From: Malurus cyaneus samueli
Taxonomy: Eukaryota > Chordata > Aves > Passeriformes > Maluridae
Reading direction: 5' to 3'
Assembly (NCBI GenBank): GCA_009741485.1
Contig: CM019219.1
Coordinates: 1,762,925 to 1,826,924, forward strand
DNA: 64,000 bases
Part shown: positions 37,156 through 49,005 of the stretch, one piece after another
Position numbering within the stretch: position 1 is the stretch's first letter
How the letters are laid out: each line of letters opens with the position of its first letter
Translations under genes and position numbers: made by a program
Notes under the pieces: generated by a model
What the model saw: the letters and a program-made list of their open reading frames with translations, nothing else
What the model was told of the DNA's origin: nothing
Database searches by the model: none

Positions 37156-37518
37156 GATAAATCCCTCAGCAGCTCAGTCCTGGGCCTGGATTTCTCTGAT
37201 TCAGCAATTTTCCAGTACCCAGCCGCTCATGAGCATCTGAAACCTTCAAATGATTCATGACAACAACGTGTGACTGTGCTAGGAAATAAGAAACCCCATC
37301 CCTATCTCGGGGCTTGTTGCTCCATCCCCTCCCACAGCCCCATATGTTTAATCCCAATGATTCGCACTCCTCAAATTCTGATTTCAGTCCCTCACACAGC
37401 AACTAAATCAGAAAAGGTTCACTGCTGCCTGCATGCAAAAAATAAACTCATTAACATAAATTCTCAAAAACAGAAAGACAAAGCCAGAAAATCCATCACA
37501 ACAATGCCTCAGGTCCCC

Positions 37519-37661
37519 TAAAGGGGCTCCAGGAGAGCTGGAAAGGGACTTTGAACAGGGGATGGAGGGACAGGACACAGGGAATGGGGTCACACTGCCA
37601 GAGGGCAGGGGTGAATGGGATTTTGGGAAAAAAAAAACCCCTCCCTGTCAGGGTGGTACCA
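37519..37661 (+). mobile_element. CR1 LINE internal fragment
   Basis: AAAGGGGCTCCAGGAGAGCT, GGACAGGACACAGGGAATGG and GAGGGCAGGGGTGAATGGGA match the CR1 segment upstream of the terminus. It ends in an A run and CCCTGTCAGGGTGG, without the 3' terminus. Confidence 0.82.
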
Positions 37662-38417
37662 AATAAACTCATCCAAGGGTTGTTATTTCATTTTATTTGG
37701 CCAAATTTTCACAGGCAGGACATCACTGCAAACACTGACACACAGGCAGCTGCCCTAAAATGTGAAGTTTTGGTTCGAAACCTTGTAAGCACACAGTTAT
37801 TCTGGGGAGAAAACACAGAAATCTTTACCACAGAGAGAACTTCACTGCTCATAGTTGATAAAAACAGCCCCTCTGTTTGAAGGAAGAATTTGGGATGGGC
37901 ATTGAACATGGAAAAACAGACTCAGTGCTCCAAATTTAACAATATTGTAGGGAAGTGAAGCTTCAGGATGTCCTGATCAGGAGTGGCAGGCCAAGGTTGG
38001 TGCTAATAAATAATATTTTAAATTTATCTCTTGTTTCTGCAGGGCTTACTCAGAATTTTCAGTCTATTAAAAGATATTATTATATTATCCAAGGAAAAAA
38101 ATGCTCCTGAAGCAAATAATCCTCACCTCTGTGTGTAATGCCAGAAGAACAGGAGAGTCCTGGATAATTAAGTTAATGGAGTTATTAAGGGACAAAATCC
38201 AAGTTTGAAAGTGAAAAGAGGCACCTGGCAGGGAGGATATTTCAGGGGAAGGTCATTGGGAGAGAGGACAGCTCGGGATGCTGAGGGGACAGAAATAGCA
38301 CCGAGCACAAACCAGGATTGGCAGAGCTGGGACAGGTGACAGCATCAGGAATGCAGCTCTGCAACAAAAACATGAGGAAGTCCCACAAAAATCTGTAATT
38401 CCTGCTGGATTTGATGG

Positions 38418-38530
38418 CTGGAAGCGGCCAAGGTTGGGTTGGAATAGTGGGAGATGTCCCTGGCCATGGCAGGGTGGGGTGGGATGAACTTTAATGTCCC
38501 TTCAACCCAAACCATTCTGGAAATCTCTGA
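38418..38530 (+). mobile_element. CR1 LINE fragment, 3' end
   Basis: GGCCAAGGTTGGGTTGG, the GATGTCCCTGGCCATGGCAG block and TGTCCCTTCAACCCAAACCA with a TTCTGG tail, plus strand. Confidence 0.85.
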
Positions 38531-40391
38531 CTGATGATGATAAATAGCATTTCATTAATACTACCAATAATATAAACTTAAACTCAAGTGAGCTATAGAA
38601 AAATATGTGAAAAATTTAAAAAAAAAGGTTTTTGTCTTATTTCTGCACCACAAACAGGTATAAATTAAAACCTACGTTTGCAATCAAATGATTTGCCCGA
38701 CAGAGCAGCTCCATTAAATCACCTCCAAAGTCAAATAAATTGATGCTGATAGACACCAATCAATTATTCTGCAAAATCTACGGTTCTAAATGCTGAAATA
38801 ACACAACTGTTTTTCCTTCAGCCTCTTTATACCCTTCAGAAGCAAAATATTTCCCTTGGATGTGAAGGCTAAAAGCTGATCTGTGCTGCAGCAGCAAACA
38901 GCAGTAACATGGGGCTTGTCAGATGCACCAGAATTGAGAAGCTTTTTTTTCCTCTTGAGGTCCATCTTTAATAGAAATTGATTATGTAAAAAATTACTCT
39001 GTTCAACAAGGGTTTTTTTCTTGTAACAATTTCTTTTTTAGAGCTATTTCCAGCAGCTCTTAAGAGCCTCCCTGCAAGAATAACATTTGAAAGAAGTAAA
39101 AATGAACTCAGGCAATGCCAGAGCTGAAAGGCACTTTTTTTTTTTCCCCCAAAAAAACCTTTATGCTGAGGAAAAAAACCAGATACAACACGTGCTAAAT
39201 GTTACACTTTAAATGAAATTTAGTGAGCTCTTCGAGTAGCACCTCCTTCATTCCCAGATTTTGTGTCACTGACAGAATTCCTGTGCTGGGACATTCCCAA
39301 TGAGCTGCTAATCCCCATCCCACCACTAAATTCATGCTGAACTTCCCTAACAAACTCTTTTTTTGCCAGTTAAACTGCACACAGGAAGGTGATATCAGTG
39401 AAGACAAAGTTGTTTTTCTGCTAAGGAGGGATATTAATCAGCAGGATTGGAACGTGCTTCTGCACCAACACAGCTGCCTCCTGAAAATTCAGTATTCTAC
39501 TCCTCTAGCCTAGAATTAAAATTTTTTAAACTACCTTCTTTGATTTGGAATGGCTTTTTATTCATTAAGCACATAGCAGTGGGTAAAATACTCTCTCTGT
39601 TTGAACTCTTACCTAATGCATTTCTCTGCTGTTAAAAAGTTTCTCCAACTCACTAAAACTTGTATTAAAAATGGATTTAAGGCTTCAATTGAACAACAAA
39701 TCAGGCCCACCCTAATGTAAAAAGACATCACATCTTCCCAGCACCCCTTTCTGGGGCTTTACCAGAGTCCTTGAAGTCAAATTCATCAGCTCTTAAAAAA
39801 AAAAAAGCACAAAATGATCCTTTCCCTTCTCTCAGTAGCTTTAATTCCCTGCCCTCCAGCCTTGGAGGAAACAAACCCCGCCTAAATCAGCAGAAGATAG
39901 TGGATGATATTCTGTGCTCAATTTCCAAAAGCTGTGACACCAAAGTCCACCAGAATTTCCCCTTGGAAATCACAGAGGTCTTTTCCACCTTAATGATTCT
40001 GCTGGAGAATCTCCTCTGAAATGGCTCAGGTGCTCTGTGCCACATTCCCTGCACTCCTTAAGCCAGACAGGGCCCAAAATGAAGTTTAAAATAATGTCTT
40101 TTTGGATGAGAGCTAGCCAATCACATCTCGCTTCTCTAGTGGTTCGCTCCAAACAAGCAATGGCAGAAATAACTCTGAAAACATATTTAATACTAATTAG
40201 AAGTGATCTCAAGTCCAGAAGTGATAATTTCGTATTTAGGTAATGATGAAAGCAGCCAGTGCAAAGCTCGAGACACTCAGCAGTGGAGGGAGACAGGGAA
40301 GAAATAAATTAATTATAATAATTAATAATAAACCCAAGTGCCTCAATTCCCTTCATTCTATCCTTTTAAATCATCCTCTGATACCCAGAGG

Positions 40392-40455
40392 CCCCACTGC
40401 AATGGGGTGGGGTCAGATGATCTCCAAAGGTCCTTCCAACCCCAAATATTCTACA
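40392..40455 (+). mobile_element. Short CR1 LINE 3' end
   Basis: CCCCACTGCAATGGGGTGGG, GATGATCTCCAAAGGTCC and TTCCAACCCCAAATATTCTA on the plus strand. Confidence 0.82.
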
Positions 40456-41279
40456 CAAGACAGGAAAAACCCCAGTGCAGACCAAAACCACAAAGCTCCA
40501 GGGTATTTCTGAAGAGCCAAAATTCCATTTTCACCCTCAGACAGGACTTTTGCTCAACTTTCTGCTGTGTTTCCTTTGGTTTATATGGTGGCCTCGAAAT
40601 GCTGTGCAGCACTATGCTCAAATAAAGTTTGTAATTCCATCCTAATGATGGTTTTTAATTTCTGGAAGGATTTTTGTAGCCAATTCAGGACAGGGATTTC
40701 ACACCTTCAGTCTATTTTCTGAATGCAAAACTACCCTATAAAACAGAACTGCTTTTTATTTTTTTGTTTTATTTATTTATTATCAGTTAATAAAACCAAT
40801 TTATTATATGAGTCTGTCCATATGACAGGAACTTGGTGAAATTAATCTTTTCCACGGTAAAACTAGCAAGGAACAGCTCAGGTAAAGAAATTGCTGAGAC
40901 CCTCATTGTTTTTAGCCACTCAGCTTTTCCCAGAACACAAGGACGCAGCTGCCTGGCAGCCACCCTGACCTCCAGAGCCTGGAAACCTTCAAAAATTGTT
41001 TCTCCAAAGAAAAAAAAAGTTGTATTTCTACTGCTCAGTCACTTCACAAGACCTCCATTGTAATCCTCAAGGCCCTCCTGAACAGCAGGGACAAGCTGCA
41101 CAATCCCATTCCTATTTCCCTTCTGTAATCTGACCTTTTTTGAACTTTCCCTTTCCATTCTCATGCAAAATGTGTTTTTAATTTGACTTTCCTAAGTTAA
41201 GAACTCAGATGCTGGGTTAATTAAAACTTTTTTATGTTCATAATTAGGTAACTGAGTGCTTTTTTCTTCCCATTTCTAG

Positions 41280-41463
41280 TGTGGAATTGGATTTCAAACA
41301 GCAAGAAGATAAACTCCAGCCAGTTTTGAGAAAACTTCATCCTATTGAGGAAACTCAGGTTGCACCTTTGCCTTATTCTCAGGAGAGCTACTCCTCCACT
41401 CCCAAGCAAAAATCCAAAACTGAATCAAAAAAGCACGGAAGATGGAAACTCTGGTTCCTTTAA
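41280..41463 (+). CDS. INSYN2A: INSYN2A coding exon 3 (terminal coding exon)
   Basis: After TTTCTAG the exon completes the split Ser codon and encodes VELDFKQQEDKLQPVLRKLH, then PIEETQVAPLPYSQESYSST, then a basic tail PKQKSKTESKKHGRWKLWFL, ending in TAA at 41461. The C-terminal WKLWFL and lysine-rich segment are strongly conserved in the INSYN2A family. The three coding exons give 1401 bp and 466 residues; my recollection of the human protein is about 480 residues, the difference lying in the variable linker. Confidence 0.96.
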
Positions 41464-42403
41464 CCCAAGTCCATTACGTGTGGAGTTCAAGGCCTTCTCT
41501 GATAAATATTTGGAGTTGTCTCCGTGATCTCTGATGGGATCGTGGCGAAGGAGGAGCGTTCCTGGCCAAGGGCAGCACCCAGTTCTCACCGCGTGTACCA
41601 AAAAGGCCTTTGTACCTACGGACCCATCCCAGGAGCAGGGGCTGGGGGAGCACCCTGCCCTCCTCTACTGCAGCTGGCCAATGTGGGATGTGAACCTGAA
41701 CGGGAATTTGGACAAAGATGGAAGTGAAACTGTTTTTTCCCCGCTCAGATCCGCCGGCGTCGCGCGTGGGCTCCCGCAGGAATGTCCCGAGCCTTTGGGG
41801 GTCTGGGTTGTTGTCTCTGGGCAACAACGAAGGGGAAAATAACAAGCAAGCCTTATGCTGGCAGTGGTGTTCTGTTTTACAGCTCCGTGTCGAGCGGGGA
41901 GTGCAGTTTTCAGCACACAATTCCTGGACAAAGCACAATTTTTCCCGCGGCCCACGGCCGCGCCGATCTCCGAGACGTGACTGTGGTGTATTCTCTGCCT
42001 TCATGCGATGTAGACTCCGACCAAGCTCTCACATTTCCACCTCATTTCGGGTTTAGCCGTGTCCTCATCACCACAACCACTCCCATCGCTCCTCCCCAGC
42101 GGGGGAGCAGCCAGAAAGCTCCCAAAAATCCAGCCCAGCCTTTCAGCACCTCCAGCTCGCAGGGTCCAGGCCACGGGACAAGCTCTCCGTGTCACCTCCG
42201 GTCCCCAAAAGGTCTCAGCCCCACAGGATCCGATCCCAGCCCCAAACCAGACCGATCCCAATCCCAATCCGCATCCTCTGCCCGTGCCATGGGTCAGTAT
42301 TTTTTGTAGCAGTCTTTGGAAAACCTCTCCACAACTGCAGAAAGCTCCAGGAGATTTTGAGGCTGCAGCGCTGCCTGGGAGAAGCTGGGATTTGAAATGC
42401 TGC

Positions 42404-42416
42404 TTATTTATTTATT
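42404..42416 (+). promoter_or_regulatory. INSYN2A: AU-rich element in INSYN2A 3' UTR
   Basis: TTATTTATTTATT contains overlapping ATTTA pentamers and the TTATTTATT nonamer, the class of element known to bind mRNA-decay and stability factors. Function here is inferred from motif only. Confidence 0.55.
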
Positions 42417-43759
42417 AATTATGCTGCTCAGATGGGTTTCCCAACTTACAATAATTCGTATCTCGATCTGTTAATTGTACTTACTAATTGAAACATAGGG
42501 GAGAGATGTGAATCAGATTTTAATTTTGGTTCATTTTTTTTTTTAAATGGCACTTAAAAATTTTGCTCTGACTTCTATAAACTGCAACTTTTCCCGTTAA
42601 GTATTTGCTTCCATCATTAAACTTGCATCTAAAATGACCATTGGTGGGAAAATTCCTCATACCAGAAGTGGTCAGGGAATGGGAATCTTGTTGTTTGTTT
42701 GGTTCAGGATTTTTTTCCAAGGATTTCAGGTAATTTGAGTGTCACACTACAAACTGCGTTGGAAATTGCATCCCCTGCAGCAGCAGAAAGGCACAAAAAT
42801 TCTTCAGCTTTTAGGTGCAATAACCTTGATCACTGATTTGCAAATATTAAAAATTTAGAAAGTGTTTTCATTTACACTGTTCCTCCTCTTAGCTCAGCAT
42901 CCAATTTATTCCCGAGAGGAAACTGGAAGGAAATTACTTTTTTGGTTTTCCTCAAAAAGCAAGAAAAGGAAGTTAAAATGGGAATGGAAATGCACAAGTT
43001 GTCTATGGCCAGCTCAAAATTTGCAGTAAACTTTCAAGAGGGCTTCGAGCTCTTGCACAGGAGCAAATCCTGAAATCCTTTGGTGGAAGGTGAAGGATTA
43101 GGAATCCTACAGGTGATCCTGTAAACCAGGCAGGAAGTGCCATCATCTCATGTGGAAAAACCCCTGTGTTTCATGTATTTTATATTATTTTTAACTAAAA
43201 TATTAAACTGTTTACACTCTACAAGAATTACAAGACAGCCCCATCCACGGTTTAGAAATCCAAATATTTCCAAACAGAAAAAAACCCCTTTTTCCCTAAG
43301 CAGAAAGAAATCTCAAAAAAACAGAAGGAAAATACAGCAGTATTTATAACTAAAATCACATTAATAACTAATGCACTCCTCTATGCTAATGGGCCAAGAG
43401 TTTGGGTTTTTTTTTAAGAAATGAAGCCAAGGATCTGTCCATGGCAAGCAGCTCCCAAATGCTCAGTGCCACCCCTTGGTAGCTTTGCAGGGACCCCAAC
43501 ACAAACCCGACCACGGCTCACGCAGAGCTCCTGGAATGGGCAAAAAGAGGGAGGAAACGTCACACTGGAGAAGCAAAGAACTCACAGGGAAAGTTCTCAC
43601 GGCGTGTTCTCTACATGTCCAGGCTATTTTCTTAACAAGTTGCAGATTTTTAATTTTTTACATTTTTTTAAACCTGGGGAAAGCTGACATTGCCATAGAG
43701 TCTCGCTTCCGACCGATATCATCTCGTGTTCCCTCTCGTACCCTCCTGATGTAATTTGT

Positions 43760-43765
43760 AATAAA
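43760..43765 (+). terminator. INSYN2A: Probable INSYN2A poly(A) signal
   Basis: A canonical AATAAA followed by TGTTTTTGCAAGTGTGT, a GT-rich downstream element of the expected kind. It is the first canonical hexamer seen after the stop codon. The cleavage site would fall near 43775-43790. Confidence 0.6.
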
Positions 43766-46154
43766 ATGTTTTTGCAAGTGTGTAAAATGTATCATAATTG
43801 TATTGCCTTTAGAATCACTCAGGCTCAGGTTAGATAGACACCAAGAGAAAAAAGACAAAAACCCAACTTAATTCTTTAGAGCTTTTAGTTCCATGTGACT
43901 GACAGAGCTGTTTTCACCCTCATGTAGAAGATCTTGGAGGTTCTGACGAGGAAAACGCGGTTTTATTTTTAATGTGGCTTTGCTGGATTCACTGGCAGTC
44001 CCCCTGCACTTCACACACTGATTTTCTATATGCACTTCTCCCAGCTCCTGCTTCAAAATATACTTTTTAGCCAATAAATACTGCAGTGATTTTACATCCC
44101 TCGCTCTTTGTTGAGTCCTTATCATTTCCACCTAGCAACAGTTGCATCCTTTGGTTTAGAACTACAAGGAAAACACTATTCCTATGAGTAGCACTTGGTT
44201 TCTTAAAGATTTAAAAAAAAATTACTGTAAAAATACTTAAAAACCAGGATAAACTGAAAAAAATACAATTAAAACTGGAAAATCCTACCATGGGTACAAA
44301 GTGTTTGCTTTTTCTTGCCTAAAATGTAAAGCACCGTCCACACCTTTAATCGCACTCAATGTTTTAAAGGTTAAATCACTTTTTCCAATCAAATAAGGTC
44401 ATTTTTCATGAACTTCCCAACCAAGTTTGCTGTTAATTATTCCAATTCTTCAGGACCTGTGTCTGACCAGATTTTACATATTGCTGCTGGAATTGACCTG
44501 GAATTTAACCAGATTGCCACAAAAAATTCAACGGCACCGACACTTTCTGGGAGAATGAAAGGGACTGAATGAAGATTTTTAATATTATTTCAGCATCCAT
44601 GAAATCCACCCGTGGTTCATTAATACCTGGAGTGCTACAAATGTCTCCATTTGTTTAGGGGATGTAACTCATTCCCGTAAATGTCAGTGGGGAGTGCAAT
44701 GACGAAGGTTTGACAACACAAAAAAAGCTCATTATTCCGGATGGAACAAAACTACAGCCATCATCCAAAATTCCACCTCACTTTCTGTAAAATTAGCTTA
44801 CAATATGTAATTTCAAATGGTTTTGAAAGAGAAGAAAACACGCTATTCAACACAGAAAAGTATTTTCCTGTGGAAGAAGTCTGGTGAAGAAAACAAGATT
44901 TTCTCCCCAATATTTTGGAATCCATGAACATGAGCTGGACAGATTTGAAGGCACAGGAAGATAATTCAGCTCCTGAGTAACTGCAGCCTCAGAAATCTCC
45001 TGTGATCATCAATAATTCTTATTTTACACTAGCACTTGTATTTTACAAACTGATGAGGATTAAAAATTCTCCTGCTACCAAAATTATGGTCAATTCAGAT
45101 TTTAAACTAATCACTTTCACTCCATTCTATTTAATACTAGTTCTTCTTACAACTGATTTTATTATTTCAAAGTATATCACAAAACTTGCTTTTGATTTCA
45201 TCAAGGAACTCACATTTAAGGAAGAGAAAATTAAAACCAAATGTGCAAAGCCAAAGGCAGCTACTGGAGAATCTTTGCAGTTCAATGCCATAGAAAAGGC
45301 ACATCCTCTAAAATTAAAACTTTCCACTTGAGCACTGAAATTCTTGACATTCCTGCACTGCTCATAAACTGCATTATACAACATCAGGTTTTGGATGGAC
45401 ATGGTGTCAGTAAGTATTTGCCCAAGGAGGGAAACACGCCAGCTTTATGACACCAATACAGTTATATTTATAGAATTAAATTGTAATGCATTTTACTTCT
45501 TTTGAAAGAAGTTATCATGACTTGAACTACACCTCTGCAAGATATTTCAAATCTCTTCCTTCCAGTCTTCCTGTGTGGTTAATTCCCTACTACAGGTAAA
45601 ATTAAGAAAAAAGAGAAATCAATGCAACATTCCAACCCAAAGCTGATCCAGGGGAGGTCAGGTTACACTTCCTAATTATTGTCATTATGCATTTTACCCC
45701 TCCCACTTTGCTGACAGCACAGAAACGATTTATTGCTGGTTAATGAACAGGGGAATCTTTTCAGCAGAGGCTGCATTGTAAGGTAGGAGTAGGTACTCAT
45801 TAAAAGCATCCTGAATATCTGCATTTATTCACTGATTACTGAGGCCGTGCATGGAGGGATTCCAAGCTCGTGAGCACGATGGGGATCTTTAACACCACCG
45901 TGCTCAGCTCAAACACACACACAGCTTTTCAAACCTCAGCTGGCAACTGCAAAAGGCATAATTAACATTTTGAAATATCACCTGAATCACGCTCATCAAA
46001 ACAGTAATTAATTCGCATTCAGACTGAAACTGAGGAAGTTAAAATAACACAAAACTGGCGACTTCCTTGCACTGCTACTGCATCCCAGCACTGGAATATT
46101 CTGGAGGAATCATCTGCTTGGAACCATTTTTCCATAAAGGTTGTGGATTTTCAT

Positions 46155-46292
46155 CCCTGGAAATGCCCCAGGCCAGGCTGGACAGGGCTGGGAGCACCCT
46201 GGGACAATGGGAGGTGTCCCTGCCATGGCAAGGGTGGGATGGGATGAGCTTTTGGGTCCTTTCCAACCCAAACCAGTTTGGGATTATGGGAT
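46155..46292 (+). mobile_element. CR1 LINE fragment, 3' end
   Basis: CCCAGGCCAGGCTGGACAGG, GAGCACCCTGGGACAATGGG, GGTGTCCCTGCCATGGCAAG and TCCTTTCCAACCCAAACCAG on the plus strand. Confidence 0.92.
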
Positions 46293-46733
46293 TCTTGACC
46301 CAGCAATGGCTCTGGTGATCCATTATCCCTTCATTACAAGAAAACCAAAGTGATGCAAGTGGAAGGCCAAAACGAAGCCCGTGGATGATGCACTGCAGAC
46401 AAAATGGAATTGCAGCAGATTTGCCAACACAAACACCCCCATGTGCCAAGGAAATGGGCAGCAGGAGGAAAAGAAGATGTGCTGAGGACACAGAGCCCTT
46501 TCAAATGTCAAATATTGCTGTGTGCAATTACAGGGGGAATGGACTCATCTCTCTAACTTTGTAGGAAAAAAATCAGAGCACCGAGCCAAAGTGACCCAAA
46601 GTGATGCAGGACAGAGAGAAAATGCTCAGACAGAGCATAAACCTGACCCACCTGGAGCAGCTCCCTGGAGGGATCAGTGGCCACCAGCAGCCAGCTGAGA
46701 AATAATGCAAGGCAAAGGCACATACACAACGAG

Positions 46734-46897
46734 CCTCCAAAAACACCAGAGACTCCCCAAAAACAAACAGGGAAAATCCCCAAAAACACACAGGGAGACT
46801 CCCCAAAACAAACAGGGAGAATTGCCAAAAACACACAGAGAGACTCCCAAAAACAAACGGAAAATCCCCAAAAACACACAGGGAGACTCCCCAAAAT
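46734..46897. repeat. Minisatellite with alternating 20-23-bp A and B units
   Basis: Seven units of CCCCAAAAACA(C/A)ACAGGGA followed alternately by GACT (A type) or AAT (B type), giving an A-B-A-B-A-B-A order and a higher-order dimer of about 43-46 bp. Unit lengths are 21, 23, 23, 22, 23, 20 and 23 bp, so no single reading frame is preserved. It lies about 550 bp from the nearest DOCK1 exon. Confidence 0.9.
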
Positions 46898-47450
46898 ACT
46901 CAGATCTATTTCCATTTCAGACACTAACAGGCCTTGCTATTTTTTTCATTATTTAGTCCAATATTAATTAATCAACAGTTGAAAACTTCAAATGTCAGGC
47001 TTTAAAATCCCAGTGGTCAGACACCCTAAGTCCCTCCTCTAGGTACTGAAAAGAACAATTTTGAGCTCTGTTCTTCAGCCATTTGAACACTTACCTTGGT
47101 TATCTCAGTTTGAGCCAAAAAGCAAAGTAAATGCTTCTAATGCAGTAACAACCAGGCAAGACTCTCCTTCCCACACCTCTCAGCTGGCTAATTACCAATC
47201 CCACATCATTCTGATGCTCACACATCTCAATCCTTCCTAATCACCTGCCCACAGATTTTTTTTTTTAACATTTTTTTTCCTCTCTCCCTGTGTCAAGCAC
47301 AGCGAAATCATCAGGCAGCGCTTCCTGAGCGCACAGAGCCAGCGAGAGCAGCAGGTTCTGATTGCTTTGGGCCAGCTGGGATTTGGATCCTGTTACAGCA
47401 GCTTCAGGAGGAGGTGACAGATATTTGAGTTTACATCAGGAGACACTCAC

Positions 47451-47546
47451 AATGAGCTCGGAGTCACGTCCCATGGAGATCACTGTCCTGTTGACCGTGC
47501 GCAGCAGGTTCTCCATGATGATCTGCACGTGGCGCTGCGTGGGGCC
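47451..47546 (-). CDS. DOCK1: DOCK1 exon encoding GPTQRHVQ...SELI
   Basis: A 96-bp exon, phase 0 at both ends, encoding 32 residues: GPTQRHVQIIMENLLRTVNR then TVISMGRDSELI. On the minus strand the acceptor is CTCCTCAG and the donor ATT|GTGAGT. The peptide matches vertebrate DOCK1, a guanine nucleotide exchange factor that with ELMO activates Rac in engulfment, migration and myoblast fusion. The segment belongs to the helical repeat region between the membrane-binding DHR-1 and catalytic DHR-2 domains. It is the leftmost DOCK1 exon found; INSYN2A lies in the intron downstream of it. Confidence 0.95.
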
Positions 47547-49005
47547 CTGAGGAGGGGAACAAATCACTGGTGACTCCCCAAAACACACAACTGAGATATT
47601 TGGGCTGCTTTTCAACCCACCTGGCTGGTGAAAATTAAATAAAATATCCCATGCTGTTGATAAAACGCAGGGAGTGAGTCTCCCACTCGAACAAAGTGTG
47701 TTCTGTTAATACACGTGGCTGATAAATTAAAATGTGCTGTTCCAATGCTGGAAATACAGCCCATGCCATTTAGTTACCTTTTAATTTTCCTTCCCCAAGC
47801 CATTTTTCCAACATCAAACCCCCACAGGCACTGCCAAATCAGGGGGGGCTGTTCTACAACAGCTCAATTAAAAGGAAGAGAAAAGCAAAGGAAAACTGTG
47901 ATGAAGGCACAGCCAGTTGTTTCGAGTCAGTATTAGAAGCCATCTACCCCTACCTTTAAAAGAGCTGAAAATGGAATGTTTATTCTGTTTACTGTGTTTA
48001 TTCCAAGCAGCTTTTAAGGACAAGTCCAGAAACCTCATCCAGAATGATGGGCAAAAAATGAAGCCAACAACACAACAAGGAGAAGGAAACCGGTGAGCTT
48101 TGCTCCCAACTTTTACTTTATAGATGAAAAATGGATTTGCACGTTTGAAGAACGATCCATCATCAGCACAAATTCACCCAGGAACTGCTGGGAGAGGGTG
48201 GAGCTGCAGGTGAGCTCCTGGCATGGAGGGAAATGCACCCAACCAAAAGTGACAGGATCAGCCACGCTGCCAGAACCAAACCCCTCCTGTAAAACAAATC
48301 CCTCTGTGCAGCAGCCACACTGAGCTGCTTCCAAAGAGAAACAAAATCTGAGCAAACCCAAAAAAAAACACCATTAAATAAGATGCCAGATAGGATGTGA
48401 GCAGCTGACCCCCGAGGTCCTTTCCAAGCGAATTAGTGTATGATTCTGCACAGGACTGAAGGCTCAGGCAGCAGCAGCCCAAATTTTAGGAGAGCATCAA
48501 ACCACTGCAGCTCTCCGGCAAAGCAGCGATATTTGTACATTTGTTGAGGTCAACAGAAAGCAAAAAAAGAGACTATTATAGAAAAAAAAAAGATATTACA
48601 CATGCTGCAAGTCTGGGTACCATGTCAGCTACAATACAACTCAAATGCACATTTCCCAAAATGCCCATGGGAGAAACAAAAAAAAAACACCACAACAAAA
48701 GATTTTCCACCTGGAAGACCATAAACAAGGAAGGTTTAACTCCTGAGGATATTTATTTAACCCAGAAAAGCTGTACTGGATGTGCCTCAGCAACAGCAAG
48801 TGCTGTGTTGGATGTGATGTGTGAGATATCACAAAACAAACCCTCATCACTGGGAAACTAAGAAGAGTTTGAAAAGATTCGTTAGGAGGTTGTACAAACA
48901 AAAAAGGAAAAAAAAAAAAGAAAAAATCTACAGCATCAGGAATTACCTGCTTAATTCACTTCAGTGCAACAATTTGTGTGAAGTGTTACTCATCCCCGAA
49001 CTCAC
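47547..49005 (-). other. DOCK1: DOCK1 intron, 1.5 kb
   Basis: Between the DV-ending and GPTQ-beginning exons. A short diverged CR1 3' tail lies at about 48400-48449. No other feature was seen. Confidence 0.9.
48400..48449 (+). mobile_element. Diverged CR1 LINE 3' tail
   Basis: CTGACCCCCGAGGTCCTTTC, CAAGCGAATTAGTGTATGATTC resembles a decayed CR1 terminus on the plus strand; short, so tentative. Confidence 0.55.

Larger units (their letters stand above)
33406..41279 (+). other. INSYN2A: INSYN2A intron between coding exons 2 and 3
   Basis: A 7.9-kb intron with donor GTACGT and acceptor CCCATTTCTAG. It contains five CR1 fragments, all on the plus strand, and AT-rich unique sequence. No additional exon of either gene was recognised. 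Confidence 0.85.
41464..43785 (+). other. INSYN2A: INSYN2A 3' UTR (end inferred)
   Basis: About 2.3 kb from the stop codon to just past the first canonical AATAAA, at 43760. The portion 41520-42300 is unusually GC- and CpG-rich and is open in several frames on both strands. An AU-rich element lies at 42404-42416. ATTAAA variants at about 42617 and 43203 could serve as weaker earlier sites. Transcript evidence is needed to fix the end. Confidence 0.6.
43786..47450. other. Noncoding DNA between INSYN2A 3' end and DOCK1 exon
   Basis: Part of the DOCK1 intron that hosts INSYN2A. It contains one CR1 copy, a minisatellite at 46.7 kb, and a minus-strand open frame of 87 codons at 43868-44131 that is preceded by TTGCTAG and could be a missed exon, discussed under findings. 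The next expected DOCK1 exon, beginning GNFVAC in the family, was not found. Confidence 0.65.

Noticed and set aside
46553..46924. Minus-strand frame of repeated Cys-Phe-Trp-Gly residues
   Set aside because: It is a translation of the 46.7-kb minisatellite; unit lengths are not multiples of three, so the frame is not maintained.
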